From NCBI RefSeq assembly GCF_009389715.1, contig NC_052407.1, positions 2,585,001 through 2,649,000 on the forward strand: a stretch of 64,000 bases of DNA. Direction: 5' to 3'. The DNA comes from Phoenix dactylifera. Lineage: Eukaryota; Streptophyta; Magnoliopsida; Arecales; Arecaceae. Every line of letters starts with the position of its first letter. Within the stretch, counting starts at the first letter, position 1. Position numbers and translations under genes: made by a program. Below, in pieces: positions 24,098 through 36,900 of the stretch. A model generated the notes under the pieces. It was given only the letters and a program-made list of their open reading frames with translations, ran no database searches and was not told the DNA's origin.

Positions 24098-27000
24098 TCA
24101 GGTTTCCACAGTGATATCGGCAGCTGTCTGCTCTGTGACCTCCTCAGCGAGAGGCTTGGAACTATTCCTCACAGATTTTGGCCCCTGTTTCCCTTTAATT
24201 GCATTTCCAGCCTTAGGACTACTCTGTAATTTGTTGGTAGCTTCTTTATAATTGCCTAGACTGTGGCCTTGCAACCGATCGCATACTCCACTGCTGTTAT
24301 CTACTTGGGATGGATCGACTGCATCGCCATAACTCTTCCTTCGACCAAACTTGGGTGATTTTGCACGAGTTGGGGGCACCTTTTGTACAAATAAAAAAAA
24401 TGGATTAAAACAAGACAAACTCCAGAATCTAACCAATGCCAGTGCATATGGCTATCAAGTGTTGCAGTGAGGAAAATCCAAAGCAAGGATTACTTTTTTT
24501 TCTGTCAAATACAATCTGATTGATAAGCAAATTGACATATTTCATAGGAACAGAAAGATGGAATCTAGAAGTAGTATCACTGGGGCTGTGCCCTTTTCCT
24601 CTTTTCCTTAACTGGATCTGTTCTGAACCTGTTTCATGTGTCTCGCTAGGGATCATCTCGGCATCACCACTGAATCAGAACATCAGAGAACATCCAGGCA
24701 ATACTAAAAATATCTTAGAGGATTACATGCATCAGGAACTTAAGATGAAAAATCCATTAACATTCTCAAATTGCATAATGAAATTGACAAGTGCTGCAAC
24801 TGCAGTTGAATCGTTAAAAAAGGTGCCATAAATCAGAAAAGAAAATATACTAGGAAAGTACGAACGCACTTACACTGAAACATCAAACTCAACAGTAGGC
24901 AGTCACATGTGCCTCTGCCTATAATGTACCAGACAAACACAAAACTCAGGCTTTCCGAAACTAAATAACCATAAAAGTGGTAACAAGTCAAGCATTACAG
25001 CCTGATGAAAACCACATTTTCGTATCATGTATTTATGTCTAAGTTGAACTTTCTGGGCCTTTATAATTTTTTCATAGATAACAAGGCAGGTTTAACATAA
25101 TCAACCATATAACCACATCTACTAGATTCTAGCCACCACTCTGAAGGAAAACTCCCCATCTTACATGGAATATGTAATTAGACCCAGTGGATAAGCTGTT
25201 AACGACTTGCTCAACCACCAATATTGGCTTGTCGACAGCCATAAAAAGAAAGTATGTTAAGCTTTCATACATTTAACTTGAACATAGCCAGCATTAGAAA
25301 AAATTCTAATTTAAAAATAGCAAATTAAGTAGAAGCTCAAGTAGATTACCTTCTTAAGTTCCACTTTAGGAGGAGGACCCTCGTGGTAGAAGCTTGGCAT
25401 TGGGTTTGCTTTGAAAATCAAGTTCTTCCTTAGTTGCTTTAAAGCTGCCTCTTCCTCTTCCTGGAATTGATGGGAACCAAAAATATTAGTGATGGATTTC
25501 ACTTGCCATGTCTGCAACAACTTGATTGGTTCAATTTTACAAAAGCCACTTACAAGCATGTCATGATAAAAGTATAATGCATGATGCCAAAACTGCAATA
25601 CAATAAGTGACTATCATCAAGCATCTCAATCTTAAAGCAAATATAAAAACCTGTTCTAACATAGTACAATATATGAGTCCTTCTTTACCTTCATCCCCAT
25701 GAAGTACAACACCCTTTGTTACTATAAGTTTTGACATATTCTAACTCAAAACTTTCAAACAAGTATCACTAAATCTTCTCCCCCCTTGTTTAATCCTACA
25801 AGAGGCCTTCTTATATAATGCCACCTCTAATCTACTTGTGGATGAACATAGTGTCACTCTACCATTCATTAGCTATCAAACTCCTTACTTTGCTTACCAA
25901 ACTACTATTTATCAATCCACAACAAAAATTGATGTGTCAACCACTTTAGAGCCTGATATTCCAGATTCACAACATTGTCAGTCTTGCCACTATTGATCCA
26001 CTTACTCTCATCATGATGCGGAAAGGACAACTATGCCCAAATCCACCTACTCTAATTCCAATTGGATATTTTCCCTACATCTGCTTGCTACTTCCTCAAT
26101 AGCCCAAAATCTGTTTGTTCCTTTCCCAATAGATCAGAATAAAACAAGCGGTTACTTTGTTATGTTTTTTGGCCATCTTTTATGAACGGGGCCTCAATGG
26201 AGTATCCCCAATTTCTCACTAGATAAATTGTAATGCAGAATGTAACTAAAAGCAATGTCAAAAAAGACTGATAGGTCCAACATCTCTGGCTTGTTGGGGA
26301 AAAAAATGTGGTTATCTTATTGCAGCAACTACCAATAATGTACCAAATTGAAGGGGCAAAGAATATTTGTAAGCCAGAAAGAAGCTCAATGACCTAATCT
26401 AATGGAAAAAATTAGACAGCATAAACAATTCAAACAATGACATCACAAACTTGAAATCTTATGGCAAACACATGGATAGCCTGTTCTGAAGAAAAAATCT
26501 TAAGGCTCATATCAGCAATCAAAATGGGCAAGGTATCTTAAAGAAGACGCGGGGAGGGGTGGATATTCACAATTTGAAAAGGGGCAACGCTTTGTGACTT
26601 TGCAACATAGATATTTGGTAAGTTCTTTTAACAGCAGTATCTGGAAATTTGTTGCGGAGTCTCAGTTTTAATTGCAAGGTCTTCAAATAATGTCAAACTT
26701 CCAAATGACTAGTGAAATAAATCGAACAGGGAATACATTGCAAAATGTTAACCTATTTGCTGGATATCTAATTTTCAGCTGCAACCTCACTAACAAATTG
26801 TACTGAACAATAATGTCAGAGATTTGGGTATTGCACTTCAGGCATAACCTTTGATGAGTACAAGAATTTGAAGCAAATATACTCTTATTCTTTCCAGCAA
26901 AGAAGAAGGCATAAAGATGCAAACAATGGTAGAAAGACTCATCGTGAAAACATTGTACTCGATAGCCCATATCTGGGACTTGAAAAGCTAGGCAGTGAAT

Positions 27001-29035
27001 ATCAATCAGGGAACTGAAGAAGATAAAATGTGGCATCCAATATTATAAAACGAGCATAAACTTGGTCGGTGCTTCAAGCCTTCAACACAATAGATTAAGA
27101 ATCTTCATTCAACATGAAAATGGTACTCGCATTGTAGAAGACTACCATAGTAAGTTCTAGCAACATGGCAAGTGGGAGGATCCTTTTGAACCATGCATTG
27201 TGAAGCGACCAGATACAAGAGGTCTCAGCAATGTCTGCCAAACCGGGCCAAACTGCTCGGTTCGGGCAATGTCGAGCCGACCCGATTTCGCACCAGGTCG
27301 GTTCGTCTAATAAAATCGGTTCTGGCTCCGTACCGGCCAGAATCCCTACCGAACCGGAACCGGCCGGTTCGGTGCAAACTTGGAGCAAACCGGCCGATTC
27401 ACACCGAGTCAACCGGGTTCCAAACTGAGTTGTTTCTGTGGAGCCACCTGATGCTTTTGAAGCATTAGGTGACTGTTGGGAAGGCCCGAGAATAAGGTTT
27501 CACTATAGACTTTAATGGTGAAATACCATGTTCAGAAATTTCCACAGAATATGTAATGATTGCAAAAGAAGATAAATTCAAGGTTCAACACCAAATGGAA
27601 CACCAAGATAACAAAGGATGGGCATGAACTTGCAGAAAGCTGAACTTTCTCATGCACCATTAGTCTTAAGAATTGATAGAAGGAGAAAAGGAAAAGACAA
27701 AAAACATACCCTTGTCCTAGCTTCACAATGCAGCCTCTCTGCCTCCAAAGCATGGTGCTTCTCTTCTAATTTAGAGTAAAACTAAATAAAAGAAGAAAGG
27801 CAATATTAACCTTCTCGTTGAGGATTTAGAAAAAACCAGAATATTTCATACAGCAAGAAAAGGCAGTACCTCTTTCCGTTTCTCGGCGCGTTCACTGCAT
27901 TTGAAAATAGGGGCAGTTGGCACTGTTGTCCTAGCTTTCGAAATTCTTACAGATGCTGCAGTTCTATTCATAGTTCAGGAAAAGTTGATACCATCCCATG
28001 TAAGACAATTAACATATCCATAAGCCCCACAGAAGTATAAAAAGGATACGAAGAAGCCACAGAGCTAGAATCCTCTTCATCTGTGTGTACTGTATTATCA
28101 GAATGGAAAGGCTTCCTTGATGTGAGAGGTGAGTTTCCCTGTAAAGCAATGCAAAAGTACAACCATCATAATGGATATACCACGTCTGCTAAACAATTTT
28201 TCATACCAACAAAATGCTTTTAAAATAAGTCACTTTCTACCAGAGATTCAAAAGCTATAACTTGCAACCTTCCAATAAGATTCAGAAGAAGGTGGGCATT
28301 CTGAAAGCCTTCTAAGAGCATACCATGAAGTTATGCAAGTTAGGTTGGTGTTTCAAATCCAATAATATAGAATCAACAACAACTAAGGGGCTTGAGGATG
28401 GAAGAAAGCCCTTTATCACGGAATAAAACAAACATGAAATCTAACATCTATTAAGATCAGAAGTAAAAATGGAAATGTGTTGACTGCAAGAAGTATTTTT
28501 CGAAATAAAAAGACAACAAAGCATGTTAGCTGACAGATGTATATATTGCCACAGGACTGGTGTTTATATCAACGAAGACATGACAGATGAATTAAAAGGA
28601 GTCAATACAAGAAATGAGACAACAAAGCATGTTAGCTGATTGCAGATTATTTACCTTAGCAGCTTTATCTCCATCACCAGCTGCATCAGCTGCAAACTCA
28701 CGACATCCACTGGCAGCACGCTTTTCAGTTGCAAGCTCAAATGGCTGAGGGACAGTGTAGTTAAGCCGTACTTGTTTCTTATGATTTGGTGACTTCTGAG
28801 CTTCATGGTTCATGGGTTTATTTTCAGGTGTGTCATTATCCAAATTCAAGTTTCCGATGCTAGGTACTTCTTGCCCATTGTGAGAATCCTGAACGTCATT
28901 TATAGCCTCATCTGACCCATCATGTGTGGAAGTTTTACAGGAAATATCATCAGTTCGATCAGGATTGCCATTAGATGCACATATAACAATATATGATTCT
29001 TCATCTGTGGACATTTCTAAAGCTTCCTTACCCAT
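24098..29035 (-). CDS. WDL: WVD2-like (WDL) microtubule-associated protein with TPX2 domain, 6 coding exons, 342 aa
   Basis: Coding exons in transcript order: 28655-29035, 28050-28138, 27870-27963, 27710-27781, 25350-25460, 24098-24379. All are GT-AG with continuous frame (1,029 nt). Residues 1-127 are acidic and probably disordered, ending in the family motif [16 protein letters not shown]. Residues 128-157 carry the conserved [24 protein letters not shown]. Residues about 174-244 form the TPX2-type domain: [18 protein letters not shown] and [19 protein letters not shown], followed by PPPKVELKK. The tail is basic ([13 protein letters not shown]). WVD2/WDL proteins bundle cortical microtubules and influence cell elongation and organ twisting; that role is known from Arabidopsis, not shown here. 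Length fits the WDL3-like group. A 5' UTR exon probably lies near 31853-31995 behind a 2.8-kb leader intron. Confidence 0.9.
27236..27425. repeat. Degenerate CCGG/CGGTTCGG-rich repeat in a WDL intron
   Basis: A GC-rich island in an AT-rich intron made of loosely repeated ACCGG, CGGTTCGG and GAACCGG words. Such blocks often come from plant hAT- or Mutator-type MITEs, but I find no clear terminal inverted repeat or target duplication here. Confidence 0.5.
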
Positions 29036-31510
29036 TGCACTGCAAGAAATGAAGCAGATATATTAATTTTATTCCAGATGAGGAACTGATCGAGAACAGG
29101 GAAAAAAATAATATAAATGAAACATAACCAAATATAGATAACATATTTCCCAATTGCACACAATAAGAACGAAAGAATTGAGTCGTAGAAGATCAATTAA
29201 TCAATAAATGGGCTGTTTGGATGCTTGAAAATTGACACAAATCTTACACAACCATAGATAGCATATTTCCTAAACACATATGTATACACAGACAACCAGT
29301 TAAGGGGTAGAAGATAGATTAATTAATAAAGGGATTGTTTGGATGCTTGACTAACAGATACTAGGTCACCACCCACAATTTGTGGGAGTTGGATGAGAAG
29401 TGGGAGCAGGGGAATAATGTAGCTAAAACTGCAACACCAACAGACCAGATCCAAAATTTTAACAGATACCAAAATCCAGCTAAAAACATGTTTTTCAAGC
29501 ATCCTAAATTGCCTTCATATTGCAGGAGTGATCAGACTCAAGAAACTCCAAAAGTACTGTCTCTTTCTGCAGCTGACTCCCACCTCATGGGAGATATCCT
29601 GCAAACATGACAGCTAACCACTCAAACAGGCATAGACTATGAGGTCATGAAATGTAAAAAAGGTTTTTGTACTGCCCAGTAGAGAAATTGCAAGAGCCTA
29701 ACAATCTGAAACACCATAGCATATTGCATCATTTGAATGTTGCAAACCTCCTGAAAGATCCCATGCTTGCTATTTCCTCAAATTATGATCGTAACATGTA
29801 AAGAAAGTGTCTAACTTAATCAGCAGATTTATGAACTCAGAACAATGCAAATGATGCTGTAATTAAATTTCTGCAGTTTGACTTCAGTTAGAAATCTAAG
29901 GCATCTACCTTTACCATGCCAAAAACAAAATTGTAATCCCTCAAGACTAAATCCTCAAACCCCAATATAATAAGAAGTTTACAAGGGTATCTCAATGTTC
30001 ACCTCTAGCTTGTGTAAAAGTAAACAGTCATGATCTTCAAACAGAATTTATTCCACATATGTTTTTTCTTGAGGGAAAAGTAAATTATGCATAACTTTGT
30101 ACACAATAAAAATGTAATATAAACAATGCTGTTGACCCCCCATACTTTTGGGTTGGCATGAACTACAAATTCCCATTAGTATGGAACCTCCTTTCCATTC
30201 GTGCAACTCTATCAAATTGTTTCATGAAGGTAGTTGGGTTTCCATAAGCGACGGCAGTCTTTTAAGACTCGTAACACTGAGTAATCAACATTTCTTCACC
30301 TCAGAACAATATAGTTGTGAGGGAAAAAAAGGGCTGCAGCAGAGGAAATACCTGTTAATACTCTAATCTAGTGGAACTACAAACAGTTGTATAGAGTTTG
30401 CAAACTGAAAATTAAGAATGTTTGTGATTAAATTTAGTCAAGTAATTAAAAGAATGTACTTCAAAGAATTTAGTCCTTATGTACATTCATCATGTGGCTC
30501 CGTACCATCCAAACAAGAAATAAAAATGAATCAAGAAAATTTATGAAAAATAAAAAGGAATTCAAAGACACAACTCATTGGGCAAGGGATAATTATTTTT
30601 GAACCTGTAGCTATATGCAGCTTCCACAAAACATAAGATGACAGAGCATATTCAACCCCTTCATGCACAGGGGCTTTATACGTATAACCTATCTAACTTG
30701 TAACTGGAATAATTGTTGACCAGAACAAAATATTAAAATAAGATTGAAAATGGTTACATTCAATTGCAGATAATCTAAAAATACTGTTGTATGTGACTGA
30801 AGAATTATCCAAAAAATGTACACATCATCAATTGTAAACAAAACAGGTCCAACAAGCATGGTGCCTATCACATCACATTTAAGATCTCCTCATTCTGAAA
30901 CATTAAATAATCTCCAGAGAAAAACAAGATAAAATCCTAATTCTTCTTTTATACTATCATAACTTGACTTCATCAAAACTAGCATTTCTTTTCTATGAGG
31001 GTTTTTCTGAAGGGAAGTTAAATTAATCAAAGAACCGATGGCCATCCAAGAATCGATCAAGAACATGCAATCATTCTTTCATAAAAGAGGCTAAGAGCAT
31101 TGCTAGACGAAAACATCACGCTGAAAGCATTACCTTAACAGGAACCACTTCTACATGGATCCGGACAAATAGAATGCAAAGAAGAACAGTGTATAAAATC
31201 AGTCTGATGAAAATAACAGCTCATGCATCCATTTATTTAAAAAAGAAAAAGTAAAAAACCGATGAGGATGCTTGAATTATCACCTTATTTATTATAAATA
31301 CAGCAATCAGGAGAAAAAAAATGGATACAATATTAAACGGGAGGCAGCGAAAGGACACAACTGGCATTACATTATTTAATTTTTTAAAGGCAATAACAGA
31401 CTATGTCATATTGAATTATTATATTACAAAGAAAACGACATTCCAATTGAAAACATTCCAACTGAATCAACAAAAAAACTGATCTTTATCAGATAACAAA
31501 GAATCAATCA

Positions 31511-31511
<1 letters not shown>

Positions 31512-31540
<29 letters not shown>
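31512..31540. repeat. 29-base poly-C tract (poly-G on the transcribed strand)
   Basis: An uninterrupted C29 run, followed by ACCC, an A run and a short TA repeat. It lies in the WDL leader intron, so the transcript strand reads G29. The exact length could be a sequencing or assembly estimate. Confidence 0.8.
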
Positions 31541-31541
<1 letters not shown>

Positions 31542-31852
31542 CCCAAAAAAAAAATATATATATATTAATAGTGGAATTCAAAAAACCTAACTCACTTCCC
31601 ACCAACCAATCAAATATACTGAAGATTTTTTTTAAGAAAATAAAAGAATAATGGACGGGAGAGAAAAATATGAATTTCAACCTAATTTGCCTGTAACACC
31701 AACAAAAAGCATCAGATCCCAAACTTCCACCAATGGATTTTCCACCTTTTTCTTCATCGAATCGCTCGTGCATTGCGTTATTTATCGAATTAAACAGATC
31801 AAGAACCCAAAGACAACGATAGTAACAGAAGAAATCGCCACGGAATCCTTAC

Positions 31853-32030
31853 AGCTCTTCGAATCTCCAATCCGACAGAGATCTCGAGTTCCTCCGAGCG
31901 ATCACGCGATTCCAAGAACCCTCCCCCTCTGCCTCCTCCTTTCTCCTCCGCCCGCTCCTCCGCGTCCGCCTCCTCGCTCCGCCGCCCCCGGAAGAACGAC
32001 GGTCCCTGTGGCCGTGTCGCAAAATTTATA
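31853..32030 (-). promoter_or_regulatory. Probable WDL promoter and non-coding first exon
   Basis: On the minus strand a TATA box (TATAAATTTT, 32021-32030) is followed by a GA-rich leader and a possible donor AGCT|GTAAGG (intron starting at 31852). This would make a non-coding first exon of about 140 nt (near 31853-31995). No ATG-led frame of family type is seen in it. The acceptor of the leader intron (upstream of 29035) was not pinned down. Confidence 0.55.
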
Positions 32031-33936
32031 GCTCCCCGGCTCTAACGCCGTCAACTGACGGCCAGTCGTAGGCGTCAAACCGTAGTCGCTTGGTCGCGCC
32101 CGGTCGTGCGCTCGAGTCAAACGGTGCTAACCCGTTTCTTGCGCAGGTTAGCTTACCGTCTGCCGGACGTTTGCATTTGACAGACTTCTGGTTGACGGAA
32201 CGGAGGTTAACTTCCTGTGATTTGTATCCCCCTACTAATCCGCCGGATCACCCGACACAAACTAACCCCACTTAACTATTTTAACGCACGCCATCTCATC
32301 CTCTTAATCGTGCCGGAAACCGATCAACTTCCACCAAAATTGCTAAAATACCCCTTATTTCCTTTACTCGTACCCAGATCATACCCGCCAACCGCCTAAA
32401 ATTAAGTAGATCAGAGCCGTCGATAGATACCCTCTCTTGGTTCGGGGATTTAGATATGGACGTCTGTGGTGTACCAAACTGGCTGGCGGGAAGTGGAGGC
32501 CGTACGATCGTGATTAGGTGGGACCCAGCTGTTGCTGAGGGAATAGGGCAGCCACGTCAGCTGCAGGATGGGGAATCGTACGACCAGTGCCCGCCATACG
32601 GGGGAAGTGGATAAATTTCACCTGGGCGCCGTTTTACCGAGCCCACACTTGGGTCTTCGATATGAAGCCCGGTGTGAAAGCGATTTCGCCTTATCGTCTG
32701 CCGAAAGCTCCTATGAGGCCACTAATTGGACCGTCCCAGATTGAAATGGAGGTCTGGAAAAAACTCTAAAACGTCAACCACAAATATTGGTGAAACAACA
32801 GGTGCAGGTTCGGAGAGTAGAGGACTGCGATTGGTCGCCGTAGTTATCCCGTGAGAAAAAGTGATGGCCGTCTCACGGCGAAAGGAGTCCAGCTTAATAA
32901 TTGCGCACCCATCTTTGATTTGTTCTTGCTAACCTTTTTGACAAAAGAGTTTCACCTCCGTGATCATACCCTAATCTCCACTTTTTAGATGGGAGGTGTT
33001 TTCTAAGGCAAGTGTAACCTGCTCATCCATCCAGTTCAGTCGAATCGTACCTAATAGACCGTCCTGGGCTGGGGGCAGGAGTTGCTGGACACCTAGATTG
33101 CGTGGTTTGATGATGTTATCCTATGCAAATGCTGTGATGTTGATTGACACATGTTTGACAAAATTTAAATCCAATAAATAATTATCAATCTACAATTTAG
33201 GAGTCACATGTCCCTCATTAGAGTCATCTGCATTCCAATTAGGTGCAATGGAATGGTGGATAGCACCATGATGATGCTCTAGGTAGTACCTAAACTTCAT
33301 TAAGAGTCTGGATTTTGATTTGGAAATTACCATGCGCCAGGAAATATACTTGAAAAAGATATTACTTAGGGTTTTTGGAAAATTTTCGATGGTTAAATTT
33401 GCTGTTTGGCATGTTCTAGGGCATACATAGCAATGATCTTTGATTTATACAAGTTTGTTTGATTCTATGCACCGCAAAACTACATGCCATCCAATCTAAT
33501 GCCTTTGCTGCTTGTTACATCCGTTCCAGAAACAGAGTGATGTCCATGTCTGTTGCACCCATCTGCTTTCTGTTAAGGATGCCGCAGTGATACAGTCCAG
33601 AATATGCTTTTTCCTATCCGTTTTCGTTGGAATATAGAACAGCATTCTCATCAATCTAGAGATTGGTTTCATGATATCTATCACTCTTCTTCAATCAGAA
33701 GCTGTGTTTCATGTTCCTGGATTCCAGTCTCAGAACCCATTCAAGTATAACTCAAAAAAACCAAGTTTAGTTTCCAATGGATGTAAACGGCCAGCTAGTA
33801 TTTATTTCATCATGCACCTCAGATTTCGGTGTAACACCCGAAATGCAAAATTGCTAGTTTGCTACATGCCATGTACTACAGAGTTCTTCCAATGTAATCT
33901 AAATTCTTACATCCATTAAACATATATATGCAGGTG
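32031..33936. other. Intergenic region between the UAH 3' end and the WDL promoter
   Basis: Contains sequence upstream of WDL and, toward 33936, the probable UAH 3' UTR. The 32040-32900 part has near-even base composition with several short open frames that match nothing known. No RNA gene or element was recognised. Confidence 0.5.
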
Positions 33937-36900
33937 CTATGCGGCGCCACAATATGTAGCTAGTGATAATTTAGCTAGGGTCAGGGCTAATACCTTGACC
34001 CCATTTGCGATGTCATCGATTGAGGCATACTCTTCAGGCTTATGGCTGAAACCTGCAACAAGCAATACTACAGGTCATGAAAAAAATATGGCTGCAACAG
34101 GTGCTTTGCACTGTTATTCAATGAGCTTGAGAAACTAGATATGGTAAAGCCAAAGCCTCCAAGAAACAGAGCTAAATTACCCTGCGGTAGAGAATTTAAC
34201 CATATACACATCCTCCTGCATACAGGCAGTCAGGCACATACACCAGTATACTAGCATGTGCAATCGGATTTTGGAAACATAAAGTTTGACATTTATCAAC
34301 AATATAAATAAGTACACTTAAAAAAAGTTTGGGGAGAGAGGAAGATTGGTTTAACTATGAAAAGGTAGTTAAGCATATTCTCAAAATGCAAAGGTAGTTA
34401 AGCAGCTGATCTTCTTTATCATTTTCTTATATCTTCCCTAAGGCTAATTAAAAGGTCTTTTGTTAACCCTGTGCTTCCTTTTGTTCCCTTGGAAATTTCT
34501 AATGATACATCTATTCATAATGAGAAAAATAATGATGCAAGGGGTGGTATAGAGTGCAAACCTTTATAGCATGGAATGAAGATCATGCCCATTGGTGATA
34601 TTCTGCAGGTGCATTCGTTGCACAGTTAGCTTTTAGCAAGTACATAGAAACCATTAAAAAGCATTAACAAGAACACTAGATCTGCAATTTTCACATACAT
34701 TCCAAAACATCTGCTAGACATTTAAACACATCTATGCTTCTTCTCTAGAAATGATGTTGAGAGTAACTTATAAGCATAAATTTAATGGGAATACAGAATT
34801 ATCTCATGGCATTGTTCATTACATTGATTGTTAAGAATCAGCTGCCTGCAGTAACTCCCAAGCGATTGCCCATATATTCCAAAATCCAGAGGCAGTTTGC
34901 TAAATGCATAGATTGCTAAGTACCAACAAAAATTAAGCAGGAAAGAGGGGAAAAAAGAAACAATAGATGCATTCAAAGGGAATGCTTCTACATAACAATA
35001 CGCTTGGACATTGATGCCTGTGTTATGCGTCCAGGTAATATTAACCCCAGAATTTTTTCTTGTAACAAAGCTGCACTGAATATTTTATTTGCTAATTTAG
35101 TCTTGCAAGTGGAGCAGAGTGACCCCAATTGATGGTAAAAATTTGTTTGTGATAGTTTATGTCATGATTGCTGCATTGGAAATCTTAAATCCATGTGTCA
35201 ATATTCACTATTGGAGAGAAGAACCTTTAATTAGCTTTTTGGAAAATTCCATACAAGCAATTAATATTTCCGTCAAAGAAGATATTTTCTGCGAACTTCT
35301 AGGACTACTAGAGAATAAGGTAATGCATTTAAAAGATTCCTTTCCTTTTGTTCTATTATTTAGCCAGCGATATCATAGTTGCAACCTCTCTGCCTTTCAC
35401 CTCTTTAAGTGATGATTAATTCTACATTGGCACATCTTATAAATTCTTACTCCCACATGGTTTTACTGACACACTGGCCCCATAGGGGTTGCAGGTCATC
35501 GGTAGTAACTTGTTGATAAGGGAGTCCAATAATAGGGGATTCCAGGGTCGGATCTACTCTAACATTTCTCTAGAAACATGAATTACACTGCCAAAAAATG
35601 AGACAGATGTGAACAGCTAATGAAGCAGTTGAATGGAATGTGAGAACATTCAAGAAAAATAAGTGGTCAAACAAAATTTAATTACTAGCACTAAGTTAGT
35701 TATGCAGTAACTTATTTCAAAAAGGAGCAAAAGTAACTGCAAGCATAGGTTTATCTACCTGGCCATGAAGAGCGAATCATGGTAGGCTCTACTGATCATA
35801 AGCTTGTGACTAAGATTCAAATGTTGCGCTGCAACCTCCATGGCATTGATTATTGATTTCTCAGAAAGGGCAGGAGGATCCTGATTTATAATTTGGAATT
35901 CTGATAATTTAACTCTGCGATTCTTAGCTATATCAATTGCAGATTGATGGATTTTTTCAATTACAGAGTTTCTTCTCTTCTCGTCAATGTCTCGTGTATC
36001 TGGATAAAAGATGAGGACATCAATCTCAAGATATTAGCAACATTTGAGATATCAAATGAGGGGGGGAAAAAAAGCTAATTAGGTATTCAAAATCATTACA
36101 CAGTTCCCTTCAGTCATAACATCTAAGTATGACAAAGGAAACATACATGGGATGAGTAATTTCACTGACCAGAAAATGACTTAGAACACCAGAGTAAATG
36201 GCAGAACTTGGATATAATTTCAAGAAATACTCCTTTATGGAAAAGAAATGTATGAGCGCTTGCTAATAATTAACGCACTAGAAAGTACCTGGATATCTTT
36301 CTTGCTTTATTCAGTTATGATCATTTTGGTGTTAATATAAGGTGCCTGACCCAGGGTCATCTATGTGGCATTAGAGGGTACTATCTAAGTCCAGCATGCT
36401 TGTTAATTCAACATTTACCTTCCACTACTAAGGTCATGTTAAAAAGAATTACTGTACATAAAAAACAGCATTGATTTAGTATCTATGGTTCTGATGGCTT
36501 AAAATGTGTTTTTTTCTTTGAATCATTTATTAAGCAAATTAGGTAATATGTAGTATACTTGAATTTCTGTAGAACACTTCTTGAACAAGGTTGTTATAGT
36601 GAGCAATCTAAAGACAAAATTTGGTACTGCTCATGTTTCTGTAGGTATCGCATTTGGCATCATAAAAAAAATCAGATATTAGGATTACTCAAAAGAGCTT
36701 TAAAATTGCTTCTTCAAGAAATTCTGTTGCAACATAGTGTAAGAGAGTTTAAAAGTGCAACATGATAGAAGAAAGAAAGAGAACAAAAGAAAAGAAAACA
36801 CAAAAGAAAGTACAGAGAAAGCCTAAGGGGGCTATAAGGAAAATGTAATAGCATTAAATAAAAGCTGATCAGGGTATACGCTCAAGAAAAAAACATCAAC

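Noticed and set aside
31902..32120. Gly/Arg-rich frame over the WDL leader
   Set aside because: It overlaps the TATA box and GC-rich leader and matches no protein family.
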